From Nitrospira sp. (lineage in GTDB: Bacteria > Nitrospirota > Nitrospiria > Nitrospirales > Nitrospiraceae): a stretch of 10,000 nucleotides of DNA. The stretch is from positions 1 to 10,000 of the forward strand of contig JAIWOH010000070.1 of NCBI GenBank assembly GCA_020216985.1, written 5' to 3'. Both the position numbers and the translations under genes were made by a program. Numbering within the stretch: the first letter of the stretch is position 1; each line of letters begins with the position of its first letter. The notes under the pieces were generated by a model. It was not told the origin of the DNA, ran no database searches, and was given only the letters and a program-made list of their open reading frames with translations. This document shows, piece after piece, positions 1 to 6,879 of this stretch.

Positions 1-264
1 CCAACGCGCGTTGACCCAACTATGCGTCGTGGTCGAGGGCGACCGCTCCCACACCAGCCCCGTCTCCCTGTCCAGCACCGCTTGGCCCCCCCAATCCGTC
101 AACACCACAAACCGCGTGGCGGCGGGCAGCTTCTGGGCCCAGGACGGGGGGGCATAGTACGGACCGTTGCTCTCGACCGCCTGCGTTTGGCTTGCCATAA
201 GCAGCCAAAGCCCGGCGGCCATCAATCCCCACCCTGTCCTGGGCCCAATTCGTCGTCGCTGCAT
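1..264 (-). CDS. Exported DUF1566/Lcl-domain protein, N-terminal part (runs off left edge)
   Basis: The frame is open from an ATG at 264 to base 1, giving 88 residues and no stop, so the gene continues beyond the window. An AAGGAGGA ribosome site (271-278) sits 6 bases upstream of the start. Residues 1-29 form a signal peptide: MQRRRIGPRTG, then the hydrophobic stretch LMAAGLWLLMA ending near TQA. The mature part contains FVVLTDWGGQAVLDRETGLVWER at 52-74 followed by STTTHSWVNARW. 'Vlt.W.g.aVlDreTGLvWers....wvnA' is typical of the opening of the DUF1566 (Lcl C-terminal) domain found in surface and secreted proteins. Its molecular role is not established. It starts 33 bases after the lipoprotein gene and is probably the third gene of that operon. 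The domain call rests on recognising this short motif, without alignment. Confidence 0.75.
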   Translation of the reverse strand, partial: MQRRRIGPRTGWGLMAAGLWLLMASQTQAVESNGPYYAPPSWAQKLPAATRFVVLTDWGGQAVLDRETGLVWERSPSTTTHSWVNARW

Positions 265-297
265 GATATGTCCTCCTTGGTTGATGATTATCGATCG

Positions 298-909
298 TTA
301 CCGAGTCTCGTCTTGGTGCATCTCGCGCTGCAGGTGTCGTTCGTAGAGCTCCTGGGCGCGCGCCCGCACGGCGTCATCTTCGTCCACCAGCCCATAGGTC
401 ACGGGGTCGAGCACATCGCCCGGCTGCCGGGCCCAGACTTCCAGCGCGGAGAGGCGTGTGCCGGCTTCCGGGGCCTCGCGCATGGCGGCGTACCATTGTT
501 CACGCACGGCGCGCTGGGCTTGCTGGTCCGCGGACGACGGCGGTGCCGACGAGAACCGGTCCCCAGGACGATCGCTCTCCGTTGCCGTTCCGAAGGGAAG
601 GGATGCCTCGCCCGCAACGGATTGCGCGCTCTCGCCTCCCGTGAGGTCGGGAAGCCCGCTGCCCGCCTGGGTGGAGGATGCAGGGGACGACCCGGCGGGC
701 TCAACTCGAACCGCGTTGCCGACCGGCGCCGCGTCGGCCGCCCGACTCACGCTGTGGCTCTGGTCAGTCACAGCCGGCACCGAGGCTCCCGTCGTTACCG
801 GATCCGACGAGGCGCTGCCGCAGCCACTAAGACCGAGCAGGAGCACACCGCTCCCCAGCCTGAGGGCGAGTGGAATCCTTACACCGCGGCCCTCGTTGGT
901 CTGCTCCAT
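298..909 (-). CDS. Lipoprotein with low-complexity linker and HEAT-like C-terminal helices
   Basis: 203 residues. The N-terminus is a type II signal sequence: hydrophobic LALRLGSGVLLLGLSGC, with lipobox LSGC and Cys30 as the expected lipidated residue. Residue 31 is Gly, not Asp, so outer-membrane sorting is plausible. Residues about 31-130 are a Ser/Ala/Thr/Gly/Pro-rich spacer with no predicted fold. Residues about 135-203 look helical; LSALEVWARQPGD..DPVTYGLVDEDDAVRARAQELYERHL resembles one HEAT-repeat unit with the typical 'D.d..VRarA.e.l' phrase. A GGAGG ribosome site lies 8 bases before the ATG. The start lies inside the end of the upstream cohesin-domain gene (31-base overlap, different frame), suggesting translational coupling. 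The function is unknown. A tether or adaptor role next to the surface protein is only inference. Confidence 0.75.
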   Translation of the reverse strand: MEQTNEGRGVRIPLALRLGSGVLLLGLSGCGSASSDPVTTGASVPAVTDQSHSVSRAADAAPVGNAVRVEPAGSSPASSTQAGSGLPDLTGGESAQSVAGEASLPFGTATESDRPGDRFSSAPPSSADQQAQRAVREQWYAAMREAPEAGTRLSALEVWARQPGDVLDPVTYGLVDEDDAVRARAQELYERHLQREMHQDETR

Positions 910-1460
910 CGACCGATCCTCCAGAACAGCAGCAGCCCGACCCCCATCAACCCAGCCGTCCCCGGAAGGGGCACGACCGCGATGGACCCGTTGGTCACGG
1001 AAACGCCGCTGTCCGTGAAATTGAGAAATACATTGGACATCGTGACCAGCGACAGCCCGGGATTCAACGCCGTGAACTGGATCGTGGCCAGCACCCCACT
1101 GCCGCTGGGCGGGATCAGATCGACGAAGGAATCTGTCACCAGACTGATCAGACCGGTGGTGTTATCGATAATGCCGGGGCTGAAGAGCGTGGCCCCGGCC
1201 GATGAAAGAAACGGCCCTTCAGTCACCAGATCGGCGTGCAGAATGGTGGGATCGTAGCTCAGATTGAATTGCCAGGATGTCAGGTCCACGGCATCGACCA
1301 CGTCGACATTGAGCACAACGCTGTCGCCGACATTGGCGGCGGCGGAGTCTACGGTCACCAACAGCGCCTGCCCCTGGTGCGGAGCACACAGTACGACCAG
1401 CCCGATCAGCCCGCTGCTCAGCAGCCAGGTTCTGAATTTTCTTGTTGTAGCGTGCAGCAT
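879..1460 (-). CDS. Cohesin-domain protein with PEP-CTERM-like sorting tail
   Basis: I start this gene at the ATG at 1460 (193 residues), because AAAAGGAG (1467-1474) lies 6 bases upstream. An in-frame start 14 codons earlier has a poorer context. Residues 1-32 are a signal peptide ending at QGQA. Residues about 35-160 read as a cohesin-type beta-sandwich: 'vnvGDsvvLnVdv..avDLtsWqFnLsYDPtiL', then 'GvLatIqFtAl.PG.s.vt'. The C-terminus has VPLP (163-166), a hydrophobic stretch GTAGLMGVGLLLFW and a basic end RIGRWSR. That is the motif/helix/Arg layout of PEP-CTERM signals handled by exosortase. The protein is therefore expected to be exported and processed at the envelope or released into the matrix. 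The PEP motif is the VPLP variant, so sorting is likely but not certain. The gene overlaps the downstream lipoprotein gene by 31 bases. Confidence 0.8.
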   Translation of the reverse strand: MLHATTRKFRTWLLSSGLIGLVVLCAPHQGQALLVTVDSAAANVGDSVVLNVDVVDAVDLTSWQFNLSYDPTILHADLVTEGPFLSSAGATLFSPGIIDNTTGLISLVTDSFVDLIPPSGSGVLATIQFTALNPGLSLVTMSNVFLNFTDSGVSVTNGSIAVVPLPGTAGLMGVGLLLFWRIGRWSRPTRAAV

Positions 1461-1696
1461 CAAAGACTCCTTTTGGTATGACTCAGTGAACCTCCTGACC
1501 ATCAGGGCGGCCGACGATCACAACGACCTCGTCACCACCCCGGTCCCCTCGCTTAATCGTGATCAGGGAGAGCCGCACACCCATCGGCTGCCTCATCGTG
1601 GCCGCTGTCGGTCATGGCGCGAGAGCAACGGCTGGCGAACGGCTGGAAACTGACGGCTTACTACAAACGAATGACGCTGAGCATGAGAAACGTGCG

Positions 1697-1711
1697 TGCA
1701 AGCCAGAAGCC
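1697..1711 (-). promoter_or_regulatory. Weak sigma-54-like -24/-12 match
   Basis: The minus strand reads GGCTTCTGGCTTGCA: a GG at 1711-1710, ten bases, then GC at 1699-1698 inside a perfect TTGCA -12 element. The -24 half matches only GGC of TGGCAC. PEP-CTERM protein genes are often under sigma-54 control with the PrsR regulator, which is the only reason to list it. It could easily be a chance match. Confidence 0.2.
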
Positions 1712-1821
1712 GAGCCTAAGCGGAAACAGATGAACCTGGTGAACTCTGGATCCACATGCGCAGCGTCTTTCGTGAACCCGATCGGCTTGGGATCGGCCAT
1801 GGGCACCACCCTATAGACATG

Positions 1822-1831
1822 CCTATATAGG
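1822..1831. repeat. 10-bp palindrome CCTATATAGG over the -10 box
   Basis: CCTATATAGG is a perfect palindrome that contains the proposed -10 element. It is flanked by CATG on each side (GCATG-ACCTATATAGG-CATG), extending an imperfect dyad. The position would suit a repressor operator, but A/T-rich -10 boxes are often palindromic by chance. Confidence 0.35.
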
Positions 1832-1853
1832 TCATGCCTTTTCTGTCTGTCAA
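1824..1853 (-). promoter_or_regulatory. Sigma-70-type promoter for the cohesin/lipoprotein/DUF1566 operon
   Basis: On the minus strand a perfect -35 TTGACA (1848-1853) is followed by an 18-base spacer and a -10 TATATA (1824-1829, 4 of 6 to TATAAT). An A/T-rich stretch (TAATAATTGTC) lies immediately upstream. Transcription should begin near 1817, giving an untranslated leader of about 355 bases before the ATG at 1460. This is the best promoter in the window by eye, but it is unproven. Confidence 0.5.
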
Positions 1854-2049
1854 GACAATTATTACGTGGAAATGCTTATCCGCATGATGGCCCACACCGT
1901 GCAGAGGCCGAGACAACATCGCGTCAAAGAAGGCTTCGTCGCGCCATCAACGCACACCCCTCCTGCAGTCGATCGCCCCGTCGTATATCTCAATCTTAGT
2001 CATAATGAGTCTCAGGCGCTCGCGAAACACGAGTGCACAGAAATGCCTA

Positions 2050-2532
2050 TTACGACAGATGTGCAATGCGGTCCAGTTCGACCGCGAACTGCCCACGACC
2101 ATGCTTGAGCCGGTCGAGCGGCAATTTCAACAACGCCTCAATGCGTCTCCGCAACGTGCGATAGACTCGCTTAAATGTGGCATCGATCTCGGCGTCTGTT
2201 CCTGTTGCCTTGGCTGGATCTTCCACTCCCCAATGGATGCGCAGCACAGGGCCAAGATAAGCCGGGCAGGCTTCTCCCGCTGCGTCATCGCACACCGTAA
2301 TGACAAGGTCCGGCACGGTGGGAAGATCGGTCCAGGACTTACTGTATAAGCCCTCGGTCGCAATGCCTTCCCGTCGCAACAAAGCTAACGAGCGGGGATG
2401 GACCCTGCCGGTCGGATGGCTGCCCGCACTCATGGCGCGCCACTCTGGGCCGGCCAAGGCGTTGAACGTGGCCTCGGCCAGGATCGATCGGCAGGAGTTG
2501 CCGGTGCATAGGAACAACACAGAGCGTTGCAT
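2050..2532 (-). CDS. arsC: Arsenate reductase, thioredoxin-coupled low-molecular-weight phosphatase type
   Basis: 160 residues. It should reduce arsenate to arsenite in the cytoplasm using a three-cysteine relay, with the final disulfide reduced by thioredoxin. The visible evidence is a phosphate-binding loop CTGNSCRS (Cys9 to Arg15, C-x5-R) and a redox pair Cys81/Cys89 in VCDDAAGEACP, matching the Cys10/Cys82/Cys89 arrangement of the Staphylococcus-type enzyme. The general-acid region is less clear; the sequence DPAK occurs at 105-108. The last ~20 residues, LDRLKHGRGQFAVELDRIAHLS, extend past the usual C-terminus. The start lies 16 bases after the trxC stop with no clear Shine-Dalgarno, so translation may depend on coupling. 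No arsR, arsB or ACR3 gene lies nearby. A protein-tyrosine phosphatase role is less likely given all three relay cysteines. Confidence 0.9.
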   Translation of the reverse strand: MQRSVLFLCTGNSCRSILAEATFNALAGPEWRAMSAGSHPTGRVHPRSLALLRREGIATEGLYSKSWTDLPTVPDLVITVCDDAAGEACPAYLGPVLRIHWGVEDPAKATGTDAEIDATFKRVYRTLRRRIEALLKLPLDRLKHGRGQFAVELDRIAHLS

Positions 2533-2548
2533 TGATTGTTCGTTCGGC

Positions 2549-2983
2549 TCAGACGGAGGCGCGGACCCATCGGACGATGTCCGGCAGCCCCAGCGCCCCT
2601 GACCGCCGCGTGACTTCGCGCCCTTGGCGAAAGAGGATCAGGGTGGGGATCCCCGTAATTCCCAATCGGGCCGCCAGTTCGTGCTCTTCTTCGGTATTCA
2701 CCTTGGCCAGCCGAACATGGGGTTCCAGCGTTTTAGCCGCCTGCTCAAAAGCCGGCGCCATGATCAGGCACGGCCCGCACCAAGACGCCCAGAAATCCAC
2801 CACCACCGGAATGTCGTTTCGCGTCACATGCGTGTCAAAAGTCGCCTTTGTCAACGCGATCGGCTGCCCCACAAACAACGGTCCATGGCACAGACCGCAC
2901 TTGGGTCCTTCGCTCAGACGGGAGCCCGGCGCGCGATTGATGCCTCCGCAATGGGGGCAAACGATGTGAAGCGGATCAGTCAT
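2549..2983 (-). CDS. trxC: Thioredoxin 2 with N-terminal zinc ribbon
   Basis: 144 residues from the ATG at 2983. An upstream GTG at 3016 would add 11 residues but lacks a ribosome site, and TrxC proteins normally begin a few residues before the first CxxC. CPHC (9-12) and CGLC (29-32) form the zinc ribbon that distinguishes TrxC from TrxA. The thioredoxin fold follows with VVVDFWASWCGPC (active site Cys69/Cys72) and the cis-proline segment GITGIPTLILF. It is a cytoplasmic disulfide reductase; in E. coli TrxC is linked to oxidative stress. The ATG overlaps the cbpM stop by 8 bases, and arsC follows after 16 bases. Recycling of ArsC by this thioredoxin is a reasonable inference from family biochemistry and position. 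Confidence 0.92.
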   Translation of the reverse strand: MTDPLHIVCPHCGGINRAPGSRLSEGPKCGLCHGPLFVGQPIALTKATFDTHVTRNDIPVVVDFWASWCGPCLIMAPAFEQAAKTLEPHVRLAKVNTEEEHELAARLGITGIPTLILFRQGREVTRRSGALGLPDIVRWVRASV

Positions 2984-3293
2984 CCACGTCGAGTCCCGCC
3001 CGCCGGAGCCGTTCACGAAGCCGGTCGATCTCGTTCAAGAGATCCAGCATGACCGCGACCGTCTCGATACCGGCTTCGAAGTCCCGCTGGAGACGAGCGG
3101 CTCGGCGAGCACGGACCAGGTCCGCCGCGCAGAACCGCCAGGCGGCCCGGTCGTGCCCCCGTTCGGCCAGAATTCCGACCTCGATCAACTCGGCAACCCA
3201 CGTCACTTCGGCGTGACAGGCGCTTGCCAGCTCTTCGACCGTCAGCACGTCCTCGCGCCCCACGATGTTACCCGTCAACACGTCATCTTCCAT
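2976..3293 (-). CDS. cbpM: Chaperone modulator CbpM (MerR-like fold)
   Basis: 105 residues from the ATG at 3293, which has AGAGG 7 bases upstream. A GTG two codons earlier lies too close to that site. CbpM binds the J-domain of CbpA and inhibits its co-chaperone and DNA-binding activities. Here residues 1-60 look like a winged MerR-type helix-turn-helix: LTVEELASACHAEVTWVAELIEVGIL, then AAWRFCAADLVRARRAARL. The C-terminal helix is leucine-rich (VAVMLDLLNEIDRLRERLRRAGL), as in the E. coli protein's 'LLDDI..L..E...LR..L'. The gene begins 12 bases after the cbpA stop, the classic cbpA-cbpM order, and its end overlaps trxC by 8 bases. Overall identity to E. coli CbpM is low by eye; the call rests on length, layout and neighbour. 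Confidence 0.82.
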   Translation of the reverse strand: MEDDVLTGNIVGREDVLTVEELASACHAEVTWVAELIEVGILAERGHDRAAWRFCAADLVRARRAARLQRDFEAGIETVAVMLDLLNEIDRLRERLRRAGLDVDD

Positions 3294-3305
3294 GCTCACA
3301 CCTCT

Positions 3306-4238
3306 TCACACACCGAGATTCTGCCGAGGATTAAACGCCAGTTCCTGCGCCATCATCCGATAGAGTTGTCGAGCACGTTCCGTGTCCGCCGGCGGCAACA
3401 CCACCTCCAACATGAGATACAGATCGCCCGGCGGATCGCTGGGAATCCCGCGGCCCTTGAGTCGAAGTTTCTGCCCACTTCGCGATCCCGGCGGAATCTT
3501 GACCTCCACCATGCCGGTCGGGGTCGGCGCCTTCACGGTCGCGCCCAGCGCCGCCTCCCAAGGAGCAATTGGCAGCGTCAACGACAGATCATGGCCGTCC
3601 ACCCTGTAGAGCGAATGGGAATCAAAATGGACCTCCAAGTACAGATCGCCGCCAGGCGCGCCGCCCGATCCCGGTGCGCCCTGGCCGGCCAGTCTGATCA
3701 GTTGGCCTTCACGGATGCCCTTGGGAATCCGGACCTTGAGGGTGTGCTCGCGGAGCGCCACCCGGCCCTGTGCGTCCAGGTCCGGAACGCGCAGCGTGAT
3801 GGTGCGGGTCGCTCCGTGAAAGGCGTCTTCAAGTGGAATGACGATCTTCGCGTGCCGGTCTTCTCCCCGGCCCCGCCCCGCGCCGGCGCGCCGGGAAAAA
3901 TTACCGAAGAGACTGGAAAAGAAGTCGCTGAATTCGGCGGCGTCCTCCGTCGAGAATCGGCCGGGAGAAAATTCAAATCCGGCCGCCCAGTCCGGCGGCG
4001 GCGTAAATTCTTGTCCAGCCTGCCACCCGCGGCCCAGTTGATCGTAGGCGGCCCGTTTTTGCGGATCGTGCAGCACCTCGTAGGCCTCGCTGACCTCTTT
4101 AAATCGCGCCTCCGCCCCAGGTTCCTTGTTGACATCGGGATGGTAGGTCCGCGCGAGCTTTCGATAGGCCTTCTTGATCTCGTCTGCCGTGGCCGTCCGC
4201 TCAACGCCAAGAATCTTGTAGTAATCCTTAAATTCCAT
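3306..4238 (-). CDS. cbpA: J-domain co-chaperone / curved-DNA-binding protein CbpA
   Basis: 310 residues. This is a type II (zinc-finger-less) DnaJ protein that stimulates DnaK ATPase. E. coli CbpA, of similar length, also binds curved DNA. The J-domain is residues 1-70 ([21 protein letters not shown]) with the essential HPD at 33-35. A Gly/Phe-containing linker (71-130) includes FEFSPGRFS and [10 protein letters not shown]. Two C-terminal substrate domains follow at about 132-215 and 216-295, with [23 protein letters not shown] and [18 protein letters not shown]. There is no CxxCxGxG zinc region. A GGGGGAG lies 11 bases before the ATG. It is followed at 12 bases by cbpM, and preceded by the flavoprotein gene 77 bases away with no clear promoter in the gap. 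Confidence 0.93.
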   Translation of the reverse strand: MEFKDYYKILGVERTATADEIKKAYRKLARTYHPDVNKEPGAEARFKEVSEAYEVLHDPQKRAAYDQLGRGWQAGQEFTPPPDWAAGFEFSPGRFSTEDAAEFSDFFSSLFGNFSRRAGAGRGRGEDRHAKIVIPLEDAFHGATRTITLRVPDLDAQGRVALREHTLKVRIPKGIREGQLIRLAGQGAPGSGGAPGGDLYLEVHFDSHSLYRVDGHDLSLTLPIAPWEAALGATVKAPTPTGMVEVKIPPGSRSGQKLRLKGRGIPSDPPGDLYLMLEVVLPPADTERARQLYRMMAQELAFNPRQNLGV

Positions 4239-4315
4239 GACTCCCGTCGCTCCCCCGATCGATTGTTCGCCCCATGGCTTCCACCCGTCTTCTCGTTCGC
4301 ATTAGTGCTCTTGCA

Positions 4316-5986
4316 TCATTGCCATTGGGCCGCTTCCCACGTGCAGTATGACCCCGTCAAGTTCCTCACCCGAAAACCACGTTGGCTCAACAGGCGGGCC
4401 GCGATGTACGATCGTTGTCCCGTCTGGCAATAGACAACGACCTCGCGGTCGCGAGGCAGTTCGTCCATGCGGCTCCGCAACTCATCCAATGGAATATGGA
4501 ATGAACCGGGGATCGCTCCCCGCGCCCGCTCATCCGGCCGACGGACATCCAACACGAAAGTTGTACGGGGATCAAGCAAAGCCATCTCTCGCCACTGTGC
4601 CACCGCCACGTCGCCCTTCACCACGTTCTGCGCCACCATCCCCGCCACATTGACCGGGTCCTTGGCTGAACCGTAGGGAGGCGCATAGGCCAATTCCAGA
4701 TCCACCAGGTCATGGACCGTCATGCCGGCCTTGAGTGCGGTCGCCAGCACGTCGATCCGTTTGTCCACCCCCTCACGACCCACCGCCTGCGCGCCGAGGA
4801 GCTTCCCCGTTTCCGGTGCGAACAGAATTTTCATGGCGATCGGCTCGGCTCCGGGGTAGTAGCCCGCATGGGAGTTCGGATGCAAATGAACAACTTGAAA
4901 GGAGATGGCAGCAGCCCGCAGGGTCTTTTCATTGGCTCCGGTACAGGCAGCCGTGAGGGCAAACAGCCGCAGGATCGAGGTGCCAAACGTCGCCTCATAT
5001 CGGGCAGGGCGACCCAGAATATTGTCGGCGGCGATGCGGCCTTGGCGATTGGCCGGACCGGCCAGCGGAATCAAGGCCCATCGCCCGGTGACTCCGTCAC
5101 GAACTTCGATTGCATCGCCGACAGCCCAGATGTGCGGATCACTGGTTCGAAGCTGTTCATCGACTCGGATGCCACCCAGCGCACCAATCTCCAGACCGGC
5201 TTCTTTCGCCAAGCTCACCTCCGGCTTGACCCCCATGCTGAGCACGACCGTATCAGCCGGCAACCGGCGCCCACTCTTGAGGACGACAACGGACGATTTG
5301 GCCGGCTCTCTTTCCGATGGAGGCTCAAACGACACGACGGGGTCATTGAGACACAACGTGACTCCGTTCTCGTGCAGCTCTCGGTGGAGCCAGGCGGCCA
5401 TGTCCGGATCCAGCGGCGCCATCACCTGAGGCTGTGCCTCAACCACCGTGACCTCGTAGCCACGTCTCCGCAACTGTTCGGCCATCTCCAAGCCGATATA
5501 GCCGCCTCCCACCACCACGGCACGACAGCGACCGCACTCGTTCGACCAGGCCATGATCCGTTCGACGTCGGGAATGTTCCGCACCATAAAATGACCGGGC
5601 CGGTCGATTCCCGGCAACGGCGGTTTGAGGGGAGACGCGCCCATGGAGAGAATCAGCGCGTCATAGGCTTCGTCATACTCCCGGCCGCTCTCCACTTCCC
5701 GTACGCGAACGAGACGAGCCGCCCGGTTGATACGGATCACTTCCGTCTTGACTCGCACATCCAGATTGAATCGAGCCTTGAGACTCTCCGGCGTCTGCAC
5801 CAGCAAACTGTCCGGCTCGGCGATCTCGCCTCCGACAAAATAGGGCAAGCCGCAGTTGGCAAACGACACGTGCGGGCCCCGTTCAAAAATCATAACCTCG
5901 CACGCTTCGCACAACCGCCGTGCCCTGGCCGCCGCCGTGGCGCCGCCCGCGACTCCTCCAACGATGATGATGCGTTGACGACCCAT
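4316..5986 (-). CDS. CoA-disulfide reductase-type flavoprotein fused to rhodanese (CoADR-RHD)
   Basis: I choose the ATG at 5986 (556 residues) because family members begin just before the FAD fold. In-frame GTGs at 6034 and 6004 are possible, and no start has a strong ribosome site. N-terminal IIIVGGVAGG binds FAD. SFANCGLPY (Cys45) is the single redox cysteine of the CoA-disulfide/NAD(P)H sulfur reductase family. VVVGGGYIGLEMAEQL is the NAD(P)H Rossmann motif, and IWAVGDAIEV the second FAD motif. The dimerisation domain has LELAYAPPYGSAKDPVN. The last ~90 residues are a rhodanese domain with active-site CQTGQR (Cys520). Such fusions reduce CoA disulfides, persulfides or polysulfides with NAD(P)H. 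The exact substrate cannot be read from sequence. It lies between ytxH and cbpA in a stress/thiol block. Confidence 0.88.
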   Translation of the reverse strand: MGRQRIIIVGGVAGGATAAARARRLCEACEVMIFERGPHVSFANCGLPYFVGGEIAEPDSLLVQTPESLKARFNLDVRVKTEVIRINRAARLVRVREVESGREYDEAYDALILSMGASPLKPPLPGIDRPGHFMVRNIPDVERIMAWSNECGRCRAVVVGGGYIGLEMAEQLRRRGYEVTVVEAQPQVMAPLDPDMAAWLHRELHENGVTLCLNDPVVSFEPPSEREPAKSSVVVLKSGRRLPADTVVLSMGVKPEVSLAKEAGLEIGALGGIRVDEQLRTSDPHIWAVGDAIEVRDGVTGRWALIPLAGPANRQGRIAADNILGRPARYEATFGTSILRLFALTAACTGANEKTLRAAAISFQVVHLHPNSHAGYYPGAEPIAMKILFAPETGKLLGAQAVGREGVDKRIDVLATALKAGMTVHDLVDLELAYAPPYGSAKDPVNVAGMVAQNVVKGDVAVAQWREMALLDPRTTFVLDVRRPDERARGAIPGSFHIPLDELRSRMDELPRDREVVVYCQTGQRSYIAARLLSQRGFRVRNLTGSYCTWEAAQWQ

Positions 5987-6055
5987 CACATTGCCGAACC
6001 ACACTCCGGCAACCTTCGGAACCGCATCAGCCACGAATCGCCGACCATCGACAGT

Positions 6056-6370
6056 TTAGCCCTCATGGCCTTTCTCGATCCTGGCCTTCATGGCCTCTCG
6101 ACCGGCCTTCACCGCCGCCTCGACGTCCGCTTTCTTTTCCGCGACGTAGCGTTTGCCTCGCTCAATCACTTCATCGAGCGCGGCGCGTGCCTCTTTGGCC
6201 TTCTCAATAATCTCTTCTTCTGTCTGCTCCGCGTAATCCTTGATGGCCCGTCGAGTCTCCTGTCCCGACTTCGGCGTCAGTAAAATGCCGGCAACGGCTC
6301 CCACGATCGCGCCGGCGAGAAACGCAAGGGCGGTTCCCGCCCCCGAATCTTCGCTATCATAACGTGCCAT
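6056..6370 (-). CDS. YtxH-domain small membrane protein
   Basis: 104 residues from the ATG at 6370, chosen because AGGAGG (6377-6382) lies 6 bases upstream; a longer frame to 6406 lacks this. After MARYDSEDSG comes one hydrophobic, Gly/Ala-rich helix (about 12-32, GTALAFLAGAIVGAVAGILL) leading into TPKSGQETRR, the hallmark of the YtxH family. Residues 40-104 form a highly charged, probably coiled-coil helix (EEEIIEKAKEARAALDEVIERGKRYVAEKK). YtxH proteins are associated with general stress responses in several bacteria, but no biochemical activity is known. It precedes the CoA-disulfide reductase gene (69 bases to the ATG I chose) and probably leads that operon. Confidence 0.85.
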   Translation of the reverse strand: MARYDSEDSGAGTALAFLAGAIVGAVAGILLTPKSGQETRRAIKDYAEQTEEEIIEKAKEARAALDEVIERGKRYVAEKKADVEAAVKAGREAMKARIEKGHEG

Positions 6371-6513
6371 GGCAATCCTCCTGGTTGAAAGTGCTACACC
6401 GCACAACTATGCCGCACACGGCACCGTGCCCCCACGGCCTTATGGAACAGATTTACCTGTCTTCCTCAAGACCTTTCAACGGGAAAAGACAACCAGCGAC
6501 ACCGAACTACGCG

Positions 6514-6879
6514 TCAGCCAATCGGATTAAATGGAGCCAGGCTCCGAATGTACGACAAGATATCCCAGATCTCTTGATCCGACAGGCGCCCCTCCCATCC
6601 GTGCATGGGACTGAAGAGCACTCCATACTTGATGGCGAGATACAGTTCCATATCCGTCTTGATACGTGACTTGGGCGATCGGAAGTCCGCCGGAGGCACG
6701 ATCAGTTCTTTGATATCGGACCCCAGTCCGTCACCGGCAACTCCATGACATCCGGCACAATGCCGTTCATAAAGCGCTTTGCCCTCCTTGGGAGCCCCCT
6801 GCTGAGACACAGCCGACATCGGAGCGCTCATGAGCAAGACTGTGGCAACAGTCAGAACGCCGAAGAGACGTGCCTTCAT
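6514..6879 (-). CDS. Small periplasmic class I cytochrome c
   Basis: 121 residues. A signal peptide (1-25, hydrophobic LFGVLTVATVLLMS, cleavage near SAVS-QQ) is followed by KALYERHCAGCHG: Cys41, Cys44 and His45 bind one heme c. The sixth ligand is very probably Met92 in VLFSPMHGWEGRLSDQEIWDILSYIRSL, which is a typical C-terminal helix pattern of class I cytochromes. DFRSPKSR before it is common in cytochromes of the cbb3-CcoP/NirC-like group. It should shuttle electrons in the periplasm; partners are not identifiable from sequence. AAGGA lies 6 bases before the ATG. It is 96 bases downstream of the Tll0287-like heme gene, which suggests joint use. Confidence 0.9.
   Translation of the reverse strand: MKARLFGVLTVATVLLMSAPMSAVSQQGAPKEGKALYERHCAGCHGVAGDGLGSDIKELIVPPADFRSPKSRIKTDMELYLAIKYGVLFSPMHGWEGRLSDQEIWDILSYIRSLAPFNPIG

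Larger units (their letters stand above)
1461..2049. other. Gene-free region, long leader upstream of the cohesin-domain gene
   Basis: These 589 bases separate arsC from the cohesin-domain gene. Short open frames on both strands have no family-like sequence or good ribosome site, so I call no gene. The stretch holds one good minus-strand promoter (1824-1853) and a weak sigma-54-like match (1697-1711). No intrinsic terminator for arsC is visible (no GC hairpin with a T-run). I compared the roughly 350-base leader with class I c-di-GMP riboswitch core sequences and saw no match. A short minus-strand frame with an AGGAGG (ATG near 1950) stops after seven codons and is not called. Confidence 0.6.

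Noticed and set aside
22..1257. Long plus-strand open frame of 411 codons
   Set aside because: It lies opposite the DUF1566, lipoprotein and cohesin-domain genes, is rich in Arg/Pro/Gly with no domain, and has no ribosome site. It is a shadow of high-GC coding DNA.
1505..1800. Possible class I c-di-GMP riboswitch upstream of the PEP-CTERM gene
   Set aside because: The conserved core (GGGACGCAAAGCC-like sequence and the tetraloop-receptor parts) is not present on either strand.
1612..1809. Minus-strand frame of 65 codons in the leader region
   Set aside because: No Shine-Dalgarno, no domain, and unusual composition (Cys/Ser/Phe-rich). Better seen as part of an untranslated leader.
3153..4433. 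Plus-strand frame of 426 codons opposite cbpM/cbpA
   Set aside because: The opposite strand encodes unmistakable CbpA and CbpM sequences; this frame has no recognisable motif.
4712..6283. Plus-strand frame of 523 codons opposite the flavoprotein
   Set aside because: Antisense shadow; the minus-strand frame contains all FAD, NAD(P)H and rhodanese motifs.
6426..6439. CCGTGCCCCCACGG hairpin downstream of the cytochrome c gene as a terminator
   Set aside because: Only a 5-bp stem and no T-run follows on the minus strand.
6450..6479. Possible promoter TTGAAA-18-TAAATC before the YtxH gene
   Set aside because: The -10 half matches only about 3 of 6 positions; too weak to annotate, although the position is plausible.
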